Below are positions 1 to 7,054 of a stretch of 12,830 nt of DNA, piece by piece. Below the pieces are notes generated by a model. The model saw only the letters and a program-made list of their open reading frames with translations, had not been told where the DNA came from and made no database searches. Position 1 is the stretch's first letter. Every line of letters begins with the position of its first letter. Made by a program: the position numbers and the translations under genes. The stretch is from Dunaliella salina (Eukaryota > Chlorophyta > Chlorophyceae > Chlamydomonadales > Dunaliellaceae), in NCBI GenBank assembly GCA_002284615.2, contig MU070440.1:69211-82040 (forward strand), given 5' to 3'.

Positions 1-38
<38 letters not shown>
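1..38. repeat. (TG)19 dinucleotide microsatellite
   Basis: An uninterrupted TG tract opens the window, so its true 5' limit is unknown. It encodes only alternating Cys/Val and has no coding value. Confidence 0.97.
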
Positions 39-40
<2 letters not shown>

Positions 41-720
41 TGCTTGGTGGCTGCAAGGATGCTGAGACAATGGAATGAAAGTCCCAGTTTTTTCATTTTC
101 TCACATGTAGGTGTTGGCACGCCCCAACTTGCATCTCTGCTCGTAATTTTCCAGGCTTGGTGTACTTGCACTCCCGTGTTAAGAATGTATCACTGTGCAT
201 AGATATCGCTTTTGACCCTTTGTGGTGACCTTATGAGCGTAAAAGGTTGTGTGATGGTGCGAGGTAGTGGACATTCTTGCTTTTCGGGACAGCAAGAGCT
301 ATGAGTGTTCAGGAGCGTCCCTTCTCCGGCATCCTGGCTCAGAAAACCTTGCCCCCATCCCCACGAGCAGCATCCCCGGGCTTACAAGGTGAGCAGGCTG
401 ACCTGCCCCCACGGAGGATGTTAATTAGTTTTGCAGCACCTTGTGCCAGAGCAAATGAGAAATAGCATTTGCAGCTTATTCCATAATGTCGGCCCTTATC
501 GCAGTTCCAGGAGCAGAAGGGAAGGGAACTGTAAGGGGAGAAGGAGGGGGGAAGGCCAGGGGCTGGCAGGGGTTGGGGGCATGATGTGACGATTCGCTGA
601 CAGGTTAGGGAACAAGTCAAAGTGAGTCAAAGTCAACTGGTGCGTTGGGACTTGTGTTTAGGAATAGAGTATGTCACTTGCCAAGACATGTAATATACTT
701 CACTGAAATATACATGATGT
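39..720. other. Non-coding stretch, one weak exon candidate
   Basis: No recognisable gene. The one part that stands out is a GC-richer block at 293-388, bounded by an AG (291-292) and a good GTGAGC donor-like site at 389. It is 96 bases, a multiple of three, and open in two plus frames. Neither reading resembles a known domain or the upstream part of the ABC transporter found downstream, so it is not called as an exon. The rest is unstructured, with a purine-rich part around 510-575. Confidence 0.5.
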
Positions 721-775
721 AATGTATATATATGTACATGTATATATTTACATTTGTATATATATGTGTTTTACA
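721..775. repeat. AT-rich low-complexity (TA/TG) tract
   Basis: A run of TATATA, TGTACA and TGTATA steps containing the small palindrome ATGTACAT. It is simple-sequence DNA and nothing ties it to a promoter. Confidence 0.7.
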
Positions 776-992
776 TGAAAGTTTACACTATGTGATACAC
801 TTTCCAGCTGTTTCTATGACCTAAGGGTGGGAAAGTGCAGAAGGTTTTCTAATTCCAGGGATTGATCGGTCAAGTCAGCTCAAAAAAATTTGAACACAAC
901 ATCCTCTATTGAGGAATTATGTTGAAATACACCTTAAATTCTTGCGAAACGTGAAATTGCAAGACGTCTGCCCAGAATTCCCACAATGTCGT

Positions 993-1148
993 CTAGTTCA
1001 TTCTAAACGTGAGTTGGAGCACTAAATCAAGTTGTTCTGCTTCGTCTGCTGGCACTAATACTGCTGTTGCTGACACTGGAACTGCTTCGTCTGCTGGCAC
1101 TAATACTGCTGTTGCTGACACTGGAACTGGCATTAGAGTGCTGCAACC

Positions 1149-1218
<70 letters not shown>

Positions 1219-1253
1219 ACAATCCTACTTGTCACCCTCTGAGGAGGATGGGC
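993..1253 (-). CDS. Hypothetical polyglutamine ORF fragment
   Basis: Open minus-strand frame, closed upstream by a TGA at 1256-1254. It reads about 22 consecutive Gln from the CAG strand of the trinucleotide run, then two tandem copies of the 15-residue unit VPVSATAVLVPADEA, and ends at a stop near 993. There is no ATG; the first possible start is a GTG at 1235, so if real this is an internal or terminal exon. A donor-like AAACAG/GGTGAGT on the minus strand at about 1288-1300 could splice towards CAG acceptors in the repeat. No family is recognised. The CTG tract is also open in other frames (poly-Ala, poly-Leu), so coding status is uncertain. Confidence 0.25.
1037..1126. repeat. Two tandem copies of a 45-bp unit
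   Basis: The unit starting CTGCTTCGTCTGCTGG occurs at 1037-1081 and again at 1082-1126, essentially identical. The unit is itself rich in CTG and TGCTG steps and lies just upstream of the pure CTG run. Its length is a multiple of three, so it preserves the minus-strand frame as a duplicated 15-residue peptide. The near identity points to recent duplication. Confidence 0.93.
1151..1218. repeat. Pure (CTG)22 / (CAG)22 trinucleotide repeat
   Basis: 68 bases of uninterrupted CTG: a leading G, 22 CTG units and a trailing C. The complement is CAG. There is no interruption, which is the form expected to be length-unstable. It could encode poly-Gln on the minus strand or poly-Ala on the plus strand, or lie in non-coding DNA. 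Confidence 0.98.
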
Positions 1254-1333
1254 TCATAGCATCCATTTCCGACTGCACTGCACCTGACTCACCCTGTTTC
1301 TTGCCCATATTTGCTTCATTGGGCTGTTGAGGG

Positions 1334-1897
1334 TCATGAATGGTGGCTCAGTGCTGATGAAAAGCACAGAAGATGCCTCACAATCTCTCTGCGGACGCTG
1401 GGGCTGGCGGTGTGCTGCTTCATTGAAGGTTGCACTGCAGTGCTCGCTGCCTTGCGCGGAGGGCCCTCCTCGTCCTCCTGCTCAAGGTCGATGGCTTCTT
1501 CCTCCTCTGCACTCTTGAGTGGCTGTTTGCATGAGACATCATATTGCTCAATGCCTTGCCAAGGGTGACTTGCACTCAGGTAGTGCCTGCATCCCTTGCA
1601 TTGCAGCACGCCCAAGGGCTTGAAAATGTGCAGCTGCGGAGTTGTGACAATGTCATACCTTGCCTTCCCTACATCCTTTGTCTTGCCCTCAAGGTGCCGC
1701 TTGGCCTCTTCAGGAGTGAGGTAGAGTCCCAGGATTGGCTGTCGAAACCTCCCATCACTACCTTTCCCAACCTGTGAATTGCCTTCCATTTTCGCCACCT
1801 GCCCAGAGCTCCGAGCTGTCAGCCCAGAGTTGGGGTTGTGGTGAAATTCGCGAACAGTAAGTGATAACACGCAAAGGCCATGTGACACTTGGACGTT
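1334..1897 (-). CDS. Hypothetical protein or exon, unknown family
   Basis: Minus-strand frame open for about 185 codons, from an upstream stop near 1900 to the TGA at 1336-1334. The first ATG lies at 1789-1787; the open part before it may be exon or intron sequence. The composition is protein-like: a basic N-terminal half with LGLYLTPEEAKRHLEGKTK, a Cys pair CKGC followed by further His and Cys (a possible but unproven metal site), then an acidic run, SAEEEEAIDLEQEDEEG. Just downstream a second minus frame stays open with a Ser/Gly/Glu-rich C-terminus and stops at 1221-1219, so a frameshift or intron may join them. No family was recognised. A transposon ORF is a reasonable alternative to a host gene. 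Confidence 0.35.
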   Translation of the reverse strand, partial: NVQVSHGLCVLSLTVREFHHNPNSGLTARSSGQVAKMEGNSQVGKGSDGRFRQPILGLYLTPEEAKRHLEGKTKDVGKARYDIVTTPQLHIFKPLGVLQCKGCRHYLSASHPWQGIEQYDVSCKQPLKSAEEEEAIDLEQEDEEGPPRKAASTAVQPSMKQHTASPSVRREIVRHLLCFSSALSHHS

Positions 1898-1910
1898 TTA
1901 CATCATATTC

Positions 1911-2252
1911 CAAGGGGGGGGCAACTGAGGCCCAAAATCGGGGGTGTTTATGGCATGCTCCCCGTGTTTGTTTCCCCCAACTGGTAATATTGAAACTTGG
2001 CTTCCTTTAGGAGCATTTTGTCTCTAACACTGGAATATATTTTTTTACCAGTTGGGAGAACTGTGCCTAATCAGCCGCGGCGTGAGCCCTGCTTTTCACT
2101 ACCAAATCTCCATATCTGACCAACTATTGCACCAAATTGGGTGATTTTAAATGATTTGAGGTCCTGGTGCCAAAAGAATACCATTGCAAAAAAATGGAGT
2201 GAAAAGACCCATTAGTTGGTGAGATACAGAAATCCAGCCATTTCCCTTAGAA
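1911..2252 (+). repeat. Diverged dispersed repeat, copy A
   Basis: By eye this segment aligns with the reverse complement of 5594-5958. Shared landmarks in order are a G-run followed by AACTGAGGCCC, a GCATGCT, the 13-mer AGCCGCGGCGTGA at 2073-2085, TGCACCAAATT near 2130, and CATTGCAAAAA with TGGAG and AAAAGACCC near 2183-2211. Identity is patchy with small indels, as expected of an old non-autonomous transposon. No ORF is present. It ends before the 41-bp tandem array. Confidence 0.75.
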
Positions 2253-2320
2253 AAATCCAGCACAAGGGGTGCCAAAAAGGCCAAATTTGGACCTCCTCCT
2301 TCCCTTTTTTTGAATATGCA

Positions 2321-2449
2321 GGATATTAATAGTTCATATGGGTGTTATAAATGTTAAAAATGGGGATATTAATAGTTCATGGGTGTTATAAATATTAAAA
2401 TTGGGGATATTAATAGTTCATGGGTGTTATAAATATTAAAAATGGGGAT
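2321..2449. repeat. Three tandem copies of a 41-43-bp AT-rich unit
   Basis: Units begin GGATATTAATAGTTCAT at 2321, 2364 and 2405; a fourth start (GGATG) at 2446 breaks off. The first unit carries a two-base insertion. Copies 2 and 3 are almost identical, so this is a short, young minisatellite in non-coding DNA. Confidence 0.95.
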
Positions 2450-2945
2450 GAAAAAGGTCCCGGGGTGGAGCTTTGGACCATTTTAGGGTGATCTGAGGCC
2501 AGGAGGTGATCTGGGGTCCTCTGATTGTTGTCATTTTTCGAGAAAGTGTAATATTTTTTATGTATTGCAATGGTTGGCAAGGTCAGGTTTGAGAAAGAAG
2601 ACCGGGAAATAGCATGTCTGGCCGAATTGGCCAGTTGTCCCCCTCAGGTAATATTCCGTATTATTACTTGTCAATGCCTTTTTAAGAACCTGGCAATGAT
2701 GCTCAGTAGGTGATTGCAGGTCAAAATGGGCAAATGCCTCTGCATGGTTGATGCGCAGATGTGCAGGTATAAATAATTATCTGTGCTGATTGGTTAATGT
2801 ATAGTTGCCAAACTGCTTTCATTGGGGTGCAAGACAAATCCATTCCAACACGGTACTCTGATAGCATGCCCATGTTTTGTCTAACCAGTGCTTCAAGCGC
2901 AGAACAGTGACAATAGTCCAAATCACGTGTTTTGATGCATTGTAA
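2450..2945. other. No gene recognised; presumed intron or intergenic
   Basis: No supported coding region, RNA gene or clear repeat. If the ABC transporter exon at 3068 has its upstream partner far to the left, this stretch is intronic. I looked for Walker A, the LSGGQ signature and Walker B in the plus frames here and upstream and saw none. Confidence 0.4.
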
Positions 2946-2974
2946 TTTCTGCTTGCCTTCCAAACTGAATGCAG

Positions 2975-3033
2975 GTTGTGCAGCGGTTGGTCAAAGGGTG
3001 GACAGTGCTTGTAATTGCCCATCAGCCTTGTTT
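2975..3033 (+). pseudogene. Decayed duplicate of ABC transporter penultimate exon
   Basis: After the acceptor AG at 2973-2974 the frame reads VVQRLVKGWTVLVIAHQP, against AVQRLVKGRTVLVIAHRL in the functional copy. The conserved Arg of GRT has become Trp, and the sequence after the His loses the RLSTI motif. No GT donor lies at the equivalent position; only a weak GTTT near 3029 is present. Over the first 49 bases there are about eight differences, six of them at third codon positions. That pattern fits a period of selection as coding sequence before loss, or use as an alternative exon. I favour a dead pseudo-exon. Confidence 0.7.
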
Positions 3034-3067
3034 CATAACTTCTGCTTGCCTTCCAAATTTAATGCAG

Positions 3068-3133
3068 GCTGTGCAGCGGTTGGTCAAGGGGCGCACGGTG
3101 CTCGTCATCGCCCATAGGCTATCTACCATCCAG
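3068..3133 (+). CDS. ABC transporter (ABCB type), penultimate exon, H-loop
   Basis: A 66-base, phase-0 exon (22 codons) flanked by AG at 3066-3067 and GTAGGT at 3134. It reads AVQRLVKG then RTVLVIAHRLSTIQ, the end of an ABC nucleotide-binding domain. The His at 3113-3115 is the H-loop (switch) histidine that contacts the ATP gamma-phosphate. The segment normally follows Walker B and the D-loop, which must lie on an exon upstream; none was found in the window. It joins in frame to the exon at 3886. The wording resembles half-size ABCB transporters (TAP, ABCB8/10 or plant TAP-like), membrane exporters that work as dimers, but the membrane domain is not in the window, so substrate and location cannot be told. 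Confidence 0.9.
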
Positions 3134-3885
3134 GTAGGTCTCAGCTCTGCTGTTTGCTTCATCGTCTAGCAGTGGATTGCCATGGCACAGAGTATGTGAG
3201 CAAAACATCTGGGTTTGTTCAATTCACAAAGCTGTCGGTGTTTGTTTGCCTCACCTGTTGCCTCATTCCTCATGGTAGCAAATTAGCATGATAGCAGTAA
3301 GCCTATGAAGCATGTACGAATCAGTGTTTGCATCTCCATGAGAGCAGTCAAGGCACAAAGCAGTGAACAAATCAGTGCTCAGGTCGTTATGTTAGCTGTC
3401 AGTGTTTGTTTGCCTCAACTGTTGCTTCGCATCCTCATGATAGCGCATGCTCTGCACAGTCCAAGTTCTCAATTCTAAAGTGTATCTTTAGTTTTTCTGC
3501 TTCATTTGGACAATTGCAATCAAGCTGAAAAAACTACCTAACCTCCTCTGCAAAAGTTCACCCAAGCAGCCTCGTCCCGGTTCCGCCGCGTGTGCTGCTT
3601 CGACTGCAACCTCTGCGCTTTTCTGTTCTTTATCCATTTCAGACCCACGAGTCCTGGTTGACGTGCCTCTGTGCCAGTGATGCTGGTATGCTTTTTGACA
3701 TCACTTACGCAATGCCTGAGATGATTAAGTACAAATGCATTGAACCTGCAATGCTTTACACACGACAAACACAAATGCCCCAATTACTCTGATACTTCCA
3801 ACCAAACTGTTAACCCTGTGCCTGACAACCAACAGAGCCGCCTCAAGCGTTTTTTCTTTTGTGGCCCTTGCTTGTTCCCCTGCAG
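3134..3885 (+). other. Intron of the ABC transporter gene (752 bp)
   Basis: Bounded by GTAGGT (3134) and a pyrimidine-rich TTGTTCCCCTGCAG ending at 3885. Removing it joins ...HRLSTIQ to NADQIVV..., the uninterrupted order in ABC ATPases, so both boundaries are well supported. The intron contains a diverged internal repeat (3184-3444). ORFs inside it on either strand show no family features. Confidence 0.88.
3184..3444 (+). repeat. Diverged intronic repeat, ~164-168-bp period
   Basis: GCTGTCGGTGTTTGTTTGCC at 3231 recurs as GCTGTCAGTGTTTGTTTGCC at 3395. The flanks also correspond: GGCACAGAG near 3184 with GGCACAAAG near 3352, and CCTCATGGTAGC with CCTCATGATAGC. A partial third relative (CAGTGTTTGCATCTCCATGAGAGC) sits between them at about 3322. 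Confidence 0.75.
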
Positions 3886-4017
3886 AATGCAGACCAGATT
3901 GTGGTCATGGCGGGGGGACGTGTCGTGGAAGCAGGCACACATTTGCAACTGAGCGCTACATCTACACATTACGATGAACTGATGAAGGCTCAGGAGCTCA
4001 TGCTTGCCACTGGATGA
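3886..4017 (+). CDS. ABC transporter (ABCB type), terminal exon
   Basis: Follows the acceptor CCTGCAG ending at 3885 and encodes 43 residues, then TGA at 4015-4017. It begins NADQIVVMAGGRVVEAGTH, the canonical end of an ABC nucleotide-binding domain (NAD-x-I-x-V-x3-G-x-(V/I)-x-E-x-GTH). It continues with a short helical tail, YDELMKAQELM, corresponding to the usual HxELL...Y..L...Q end of half-size ABCB transporters. A ten-residue, Ser/Thr-containing spacer separates GTH from HYDEL, slightly longer than usual. With the exon at 3068 it gives the last 65 residues of the protein. All catalytic motifs other than the H-loop lie outside the window, so whether the whole gene is intact is unknown. 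No obvious TGTAA poly(A) signal of the green-algal type was found in the following ~500 bases. Confidence 0.9.
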   Translation, partial: NADQIVVMAGGRVVEAGTHLQLSATSTHYDELMKAQELMLATG

Positions 4018-4496
4018 TCGAAACTACTTGTGTTTGAGTCGCTCGGAGGTGGGGCTGGACAAGTTCTTTTGTCAAAAGGAAGGTTATTCATGGACAGCAA
4101 TATCGTAAAAGAGGCTACCAGGGCTTCGGCAGCTTCCTAGCAATGGCTACAATTTCTGCAATTCCTTAGACGTCTACTGACACAAGCCCGTGTCTCCTTT
4201 TACTTTGACTGCTTACGCTCCTGCTATGTGTGTCGAAATTGCATGTTGGCAGGTTTTATGCCACCTTATGCTTGCAGATGAGTATCATGAATGGCTGAAA
4301 TTCAATGTGGCTATTCATTTTTTCAATTTCGGTCTTAATTAAAACGATCGGTTACCACTGATCAGACATAGCGGACGTAACTTTGATATGCGTAACTTTT
4401 TGACATGGAACTAAGAATTGACGGACGCTCTTGTGACCAGATAGAATGATTCGTGACAATCAGTTTAGGGCACTGCGGTGAGACGAAACAAGTAAA
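4018..4496 (+). other. Presumed 3' UTR and downstream flank of ABC gene
   Basis: Starts directly after the TGA at 4015-4017. No ORF, repeat or RNA gene is supported. The end of the transcript cannot be fixed from sequence. Confidence 0.4.
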
Positions 4497-4767
4497 TGCA
4501 CCCCTTCGAAAAGCGGACTGTCTTGCATGCAGTACTTGAGACGCAGAATTTTTTCTGGCTAATTCAATAGCAATGTTATGTATGCAGGAGTGAACGACAC
4601 GCTGACTCCTCCAAATTGGACTGTCTAGATCTAGAATCCAGGATTTGAGATAAAGAATGACTTTGTGGCTAATTCAATAGCAATGTCATTTAATCAGAAG
4701 TGCACGACACGCTGACCCCTTCAAATTGGATTGTCTAGAATCCAAGGTTTGAGATAAAGAATGACTT
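4497..4767. repeat. Tandem duplication of ~110-bp unit plus a degenerate third copy
   Basis: GGCTAATTCAATAGCAATGT occurs at 4557 and 4667. Both copies continue with CGACACGCTGAC, CAAATTGGA, TGTCTAGA, TTTGAGATAAAGAATGACTT in order, the second ending at 4767. The first copy has an extra TCTAGA step. Immediately upstream, 4497-4556 repeats the CCCCTTC...GGACTGTCT...TTGAGA...AGAAT part in degenerate form. A fainter relative may lie at 5150-5185 (TTTGTGATTGATTCAATGCC). Non-coding. Confidence 0.88.
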
Positions 4768-4828
4768 GAACACTTGTTTTAGTACCAAGCTTATGTGGTC
4801 AGGAAGCCCATGCATGCCAATATAGTTG

Positions 4829-4884
4829 AAAGGTAAGGTTACATCGCTATATCCGCCTACAAGGGCAGCTGAGCGGAAATACAG
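4829..4884 (+). repeat. Dispersed ~55-bp repeat, copy 1
   Basis: Matches 7000-7054 in the same orientation at roughly 84 percent by eye, with a 25-base identical core (4850-4874). Both copies keep the same reading frame open and share the peptide TSLYPPTRAAE. Here the frame continues to a stop at 5062 and is rich in charged residues. The flanks do not match, so this is either a short piece of an old dispersed element or a conserved non-coding motif. Confidence 0.75.
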
Positions 4885-5062
4885 ACTTGGAACTAGACAA
4901 GTCATCAAAAGAATGCGAACAGAAACGTCAACTGTTGAGAAACATGCGCTCGCAGTACCACATAAAGCAGAGGTTCTCCAAGTAAGCACTGAGAAAATGG
5001 AACAAGAAGTCTTGACCGGAATGCTCATCGTTTCAGGTTTTGGAAGACACAGAAACACTTAA

Positions 5063-5350
5063 TGAGTTCAGAAACTAATTTATACGTGAATCGTATACTT
5101 GGGGCGGTAGGTTTGCTGTCGAAATTTTCAGGACATTTGGGACGGAGAATCGCTTTGTGATTGATTCAATGCCAACATTATTATGATACCAGAATGACGC
5201 TGCACGGTTGGAACGGTGCTTTGCACGCCCCAACTCAGCATGACCAGGGTGCAGCATCTCAAGTGGTCTTGCTGAACCTGTCTGTTCTTGCCTTTAGGTA
5301 ACTGCTTGCACAGTTTCAGTCTCTGTCTATTGATACTGATACACATGTTC
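5063..5350. other. No gene recognised
   Basis: No coding or RNA feature is supported, apart from the possible faint relative of the 110-bp repeat near 5150-5185. Minus-strand ORFs here have no family features. Confidence 0.4.
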
Positions 5351-5390
5351 GGATAAACCCAAAGGGGTGTCACTCAGCAGTAGCCCAAAT
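5351..5390 (+). repeat. Inverted partner of the right end of copy B
   Basis: GGATAAACCCAAAGGGGTGT followed by CACTCAG and CCCAAAT is a near match to the reverse complement of 5927-5958, which reads GAGGGGTGTCACTCAGGCCC. It has the orientation of copy A. It could be the left terminal inverted repeat of a ~608-bp element (5351-5958) or an isolated end fragment of another copy. Confidence 0.6.
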
Positions 5391-5593
5391 ATGCTCCTTT
5401 TTTGCGCTTAGCGTGCTACCAATCGCAGCCACTTTACCCGATTGAGACAATTTTTGCATGTATGTGTAGCTGACATTATAAGCTACCAGAGCATATGCTT
5501 ATATTTGAGTAAGTCACCCTGTGTACTTAGATACACTGTATTAAAGCTCATGAGGTACATGAAGATCCAGATTCTGCATTTTATGTCACATAC

Positions 5594-5958
5594 GTCACGG
5601 TGAGAAAATGGCTATATCGCCACCAAACACCAGCTACTGGGTCTTTTCCCTCCATTCTTTTTGCAATGGGTTTCCTTACGTATAAGAATCCCAAAGCACT
5701 AAAAAATCATGTAATTTGGTGCAGTGGATGATCTGATGTAGTGAGAAACAGCCAAAAAAAGGCCAAAAAGTAGAGTTCACGCCGCGGCTAATAAGACATG
5801 GGCCACCCAGCCGGCTGGTCACAATGTTCAGTGCTCTAGATTGGAAAACAGGCTACACGTGGGTATACAGTTTGAAACCAGCCCGTTGGGGGGCACATGC
5901 GCCAAGAGCATGCAAAGAACACCTGATTTGGGGCCTGAGTGACACCCCTCTGGGATAA
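5594..5958 (-). repeat. Diverged dispersed repeat, copy B (inverted to copy A)
   Basis: The reverse complement aligns with 1911-2252 along its length. Anchors are TCACGCCGCGGCT at 5777-5789, AATTTGGTGCA near 5715, GGGTCTTTTCCCTCCATT near 5640, and GGGGCCTGAGTGACACCCC near 5933-5950. Copies A and B flank the ABC transporter 3' exons in opposite orientation, about 3.3 kb apart. No transposase or RT reading frame is present, so the family looks non-autonomous. Confidence 0.75.
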
Positions 5959-6590
5959 ACCAACTATTTGGGCTATTATTTTTTGAAACAAACGAACTGG
6001 ATTTTTACTTTGGTGTTTTTGGGTTGCAGGTTCCGTATTTTGAGCAAATGTTCACTTTCAAGGTCAACAATCAAATATTGGTTGCGGTTCTCCCAACAAG
6101 CAGAACATTGCACTGAGGATAGACCAATAGCCGATGAACTTGGCTGCTTGGCTTTTTGACAGGAAAGAATGAGTCCGGATATAAATTAGGAAGGTCCTGC
6201 ACTTGCAAATAAACAAAACATTCACATGACTTGCTTTACTTGCTTGGGAGAGGTGGGAAATGCAAATTTCATGTTTCCCTGTTTTATAGCTGGGAATGTG
6301 ACCTTCAGCATTAGATGTTTTGGCTCCTCTGGATTTTGGAAAAATCCAGGAGTCCAGGAATAATACTAGGTGTATCATCATCTTGTTAGGATACCAAATT
6401 GGTTCTGAAGGAAACGAGAGACAACCTCAGAATGAGCTTGGAGGGGAGAAAAGTTACGCAAGTCAAAGGCCGCGTGCATCAAGGGAAGTCGACTAGGAAA
6501 AATAGAGAGAGCCCGATTCATCTTGGCTGTGCAGCAGACTTGCCTGGTGCATGCGTGCAGCAAACTTGCATGCAGGCTTGTGTGGTGCTT
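5959..6590. other. No gene recognised
   Basis: ORFs on both strands are short and lack family features. A pyrimidine-rich GTTGCAG acceptor-like site at about 6023-6029 precedes a short open stretch, but no partner exon is visible. Confidence 0.4.
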
Positions 6591-6740
6591 TTGTCCCGCG
6601 TGTTTGTGTCCTAGCTCAGGCTGCTTTCCCTGCCTGCCCTGTCGCCTTGTGGCTGTTTCCTTTTTCTGGGTGCCTCCGTGGCTTGTGTGTGGGTGTTTCC
6701 CTTGTGCGGTTTTTGGTCTGCCCCCCCCCCCCCTGTAAGG
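6591..6740 (+). repeat. GT/C-rich low-complexity block ending in C13
   Basis: About 130 bases with few A residues, dominated by CCT, TGT, CTG and TTT steps, ends in 13 consecutive C (6721-6733). It is followed at once by TGTAA (6735-6739), the motif used as a poly(A) signal in volvocalean green algae. It could be the 3' end of an unrecognised plus-strand transcript or inserted retrosequence. The long minus-strand ORF through it is a by-product of the skewed composition. Confidence 0.6.
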
Positions 6741-6999
6741 AACACGCCTCACGAGCCGGAATAGAACTATGTGTGCAACATATCCAGAATAAAGATGTTC
6801 AAACTTTCTTCTGTGGCAGCACAAAAAGTTGCAAGAGCATAGGAAATAGCATGTCTTTCATCTGGTAGCTCTCCGAGCTGCACAAATTTCAGTAAGTTGC
6901 ATGCATGTTCCTATCTGAACTTTCACAGACTGCGTTGTGCAGACAGAAACACACAATGTTCCTCTGAACTCGCCTACCTCATGAGTCAAGGTTTGCCAC
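6741..6999. other. No gene recognised
   Basis: Nothing is supported on either strand between the C13/TGTAA block and the dispersed 55-bp repeat. Confidence 0.35.
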
Positions 7000-7054
7000 A
7001 AGGTAGAATTACATCCCTGTATCCGCCTACAAGGGCAGCTGAGCTGAAACACAA
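7000..7054 (+). repeat. Dispersed ~55-bp repeat, copy 2
   Basis: Partner of 4829-4884. The plus frame reads GLPQGRITSLYPPTRAAE before stopping at 7083-7085. GLPQG resembles a reverse transcriptase motif, but what follows does not fit an RT, so no coding call is made. Confidence 0.75.

Larger units (their letters stand above)
2948..3133 (+). repeat. 93-bp tandem duplication covering an intron end and an exon
   Basis: TCTGCTTGCCTTCCAAA starts at 2948 and again at 3041, and GCCCAT occurs at 3017 and 3110, both 93 bases apart. Each copy contains the end of an intron, an AATGCAG acceptor and an exon-like body. The copies match closely through the codon for the H-loop His and then diverge over the last 18 bases, where only the second copy keeps AHRLSTIQ and a GTAGGT donor. 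Confidence 0.9.

Noticed and set aside
293..388. 96-base GC-richer block with AG and GTGAGC borders as a host exon
   Set aside because: Open in two frames with no recognised domain and no fit to the ABC transporter, so frame and identity cannot be fixed.
3538..3969. ORFs inside and across the end of the ABC transporter intron
   Set aside because: They lie within the intron, or antisense to the terminal exon, and show no family features.
4826..5062. 78-codon charged ORF as a gene
   Set aside because: No start context, splice signals or family features. Its beginning is explained by the dispersed 55-bp repeat.
6378..6824. 148-codon minus-strand ORF
   Set aside because: It reads through the C13 run and a composition-skewed block. 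It is low complexity (His/Gln/Lys/Gly-rich) with no family features, so it is likely a by-product of base composition.
7000..7054. GLPQG as an RT motif
   Set aside because: The residues after it do not continue as an RT palm, and the other repeat copy reads MKGK at the same place.
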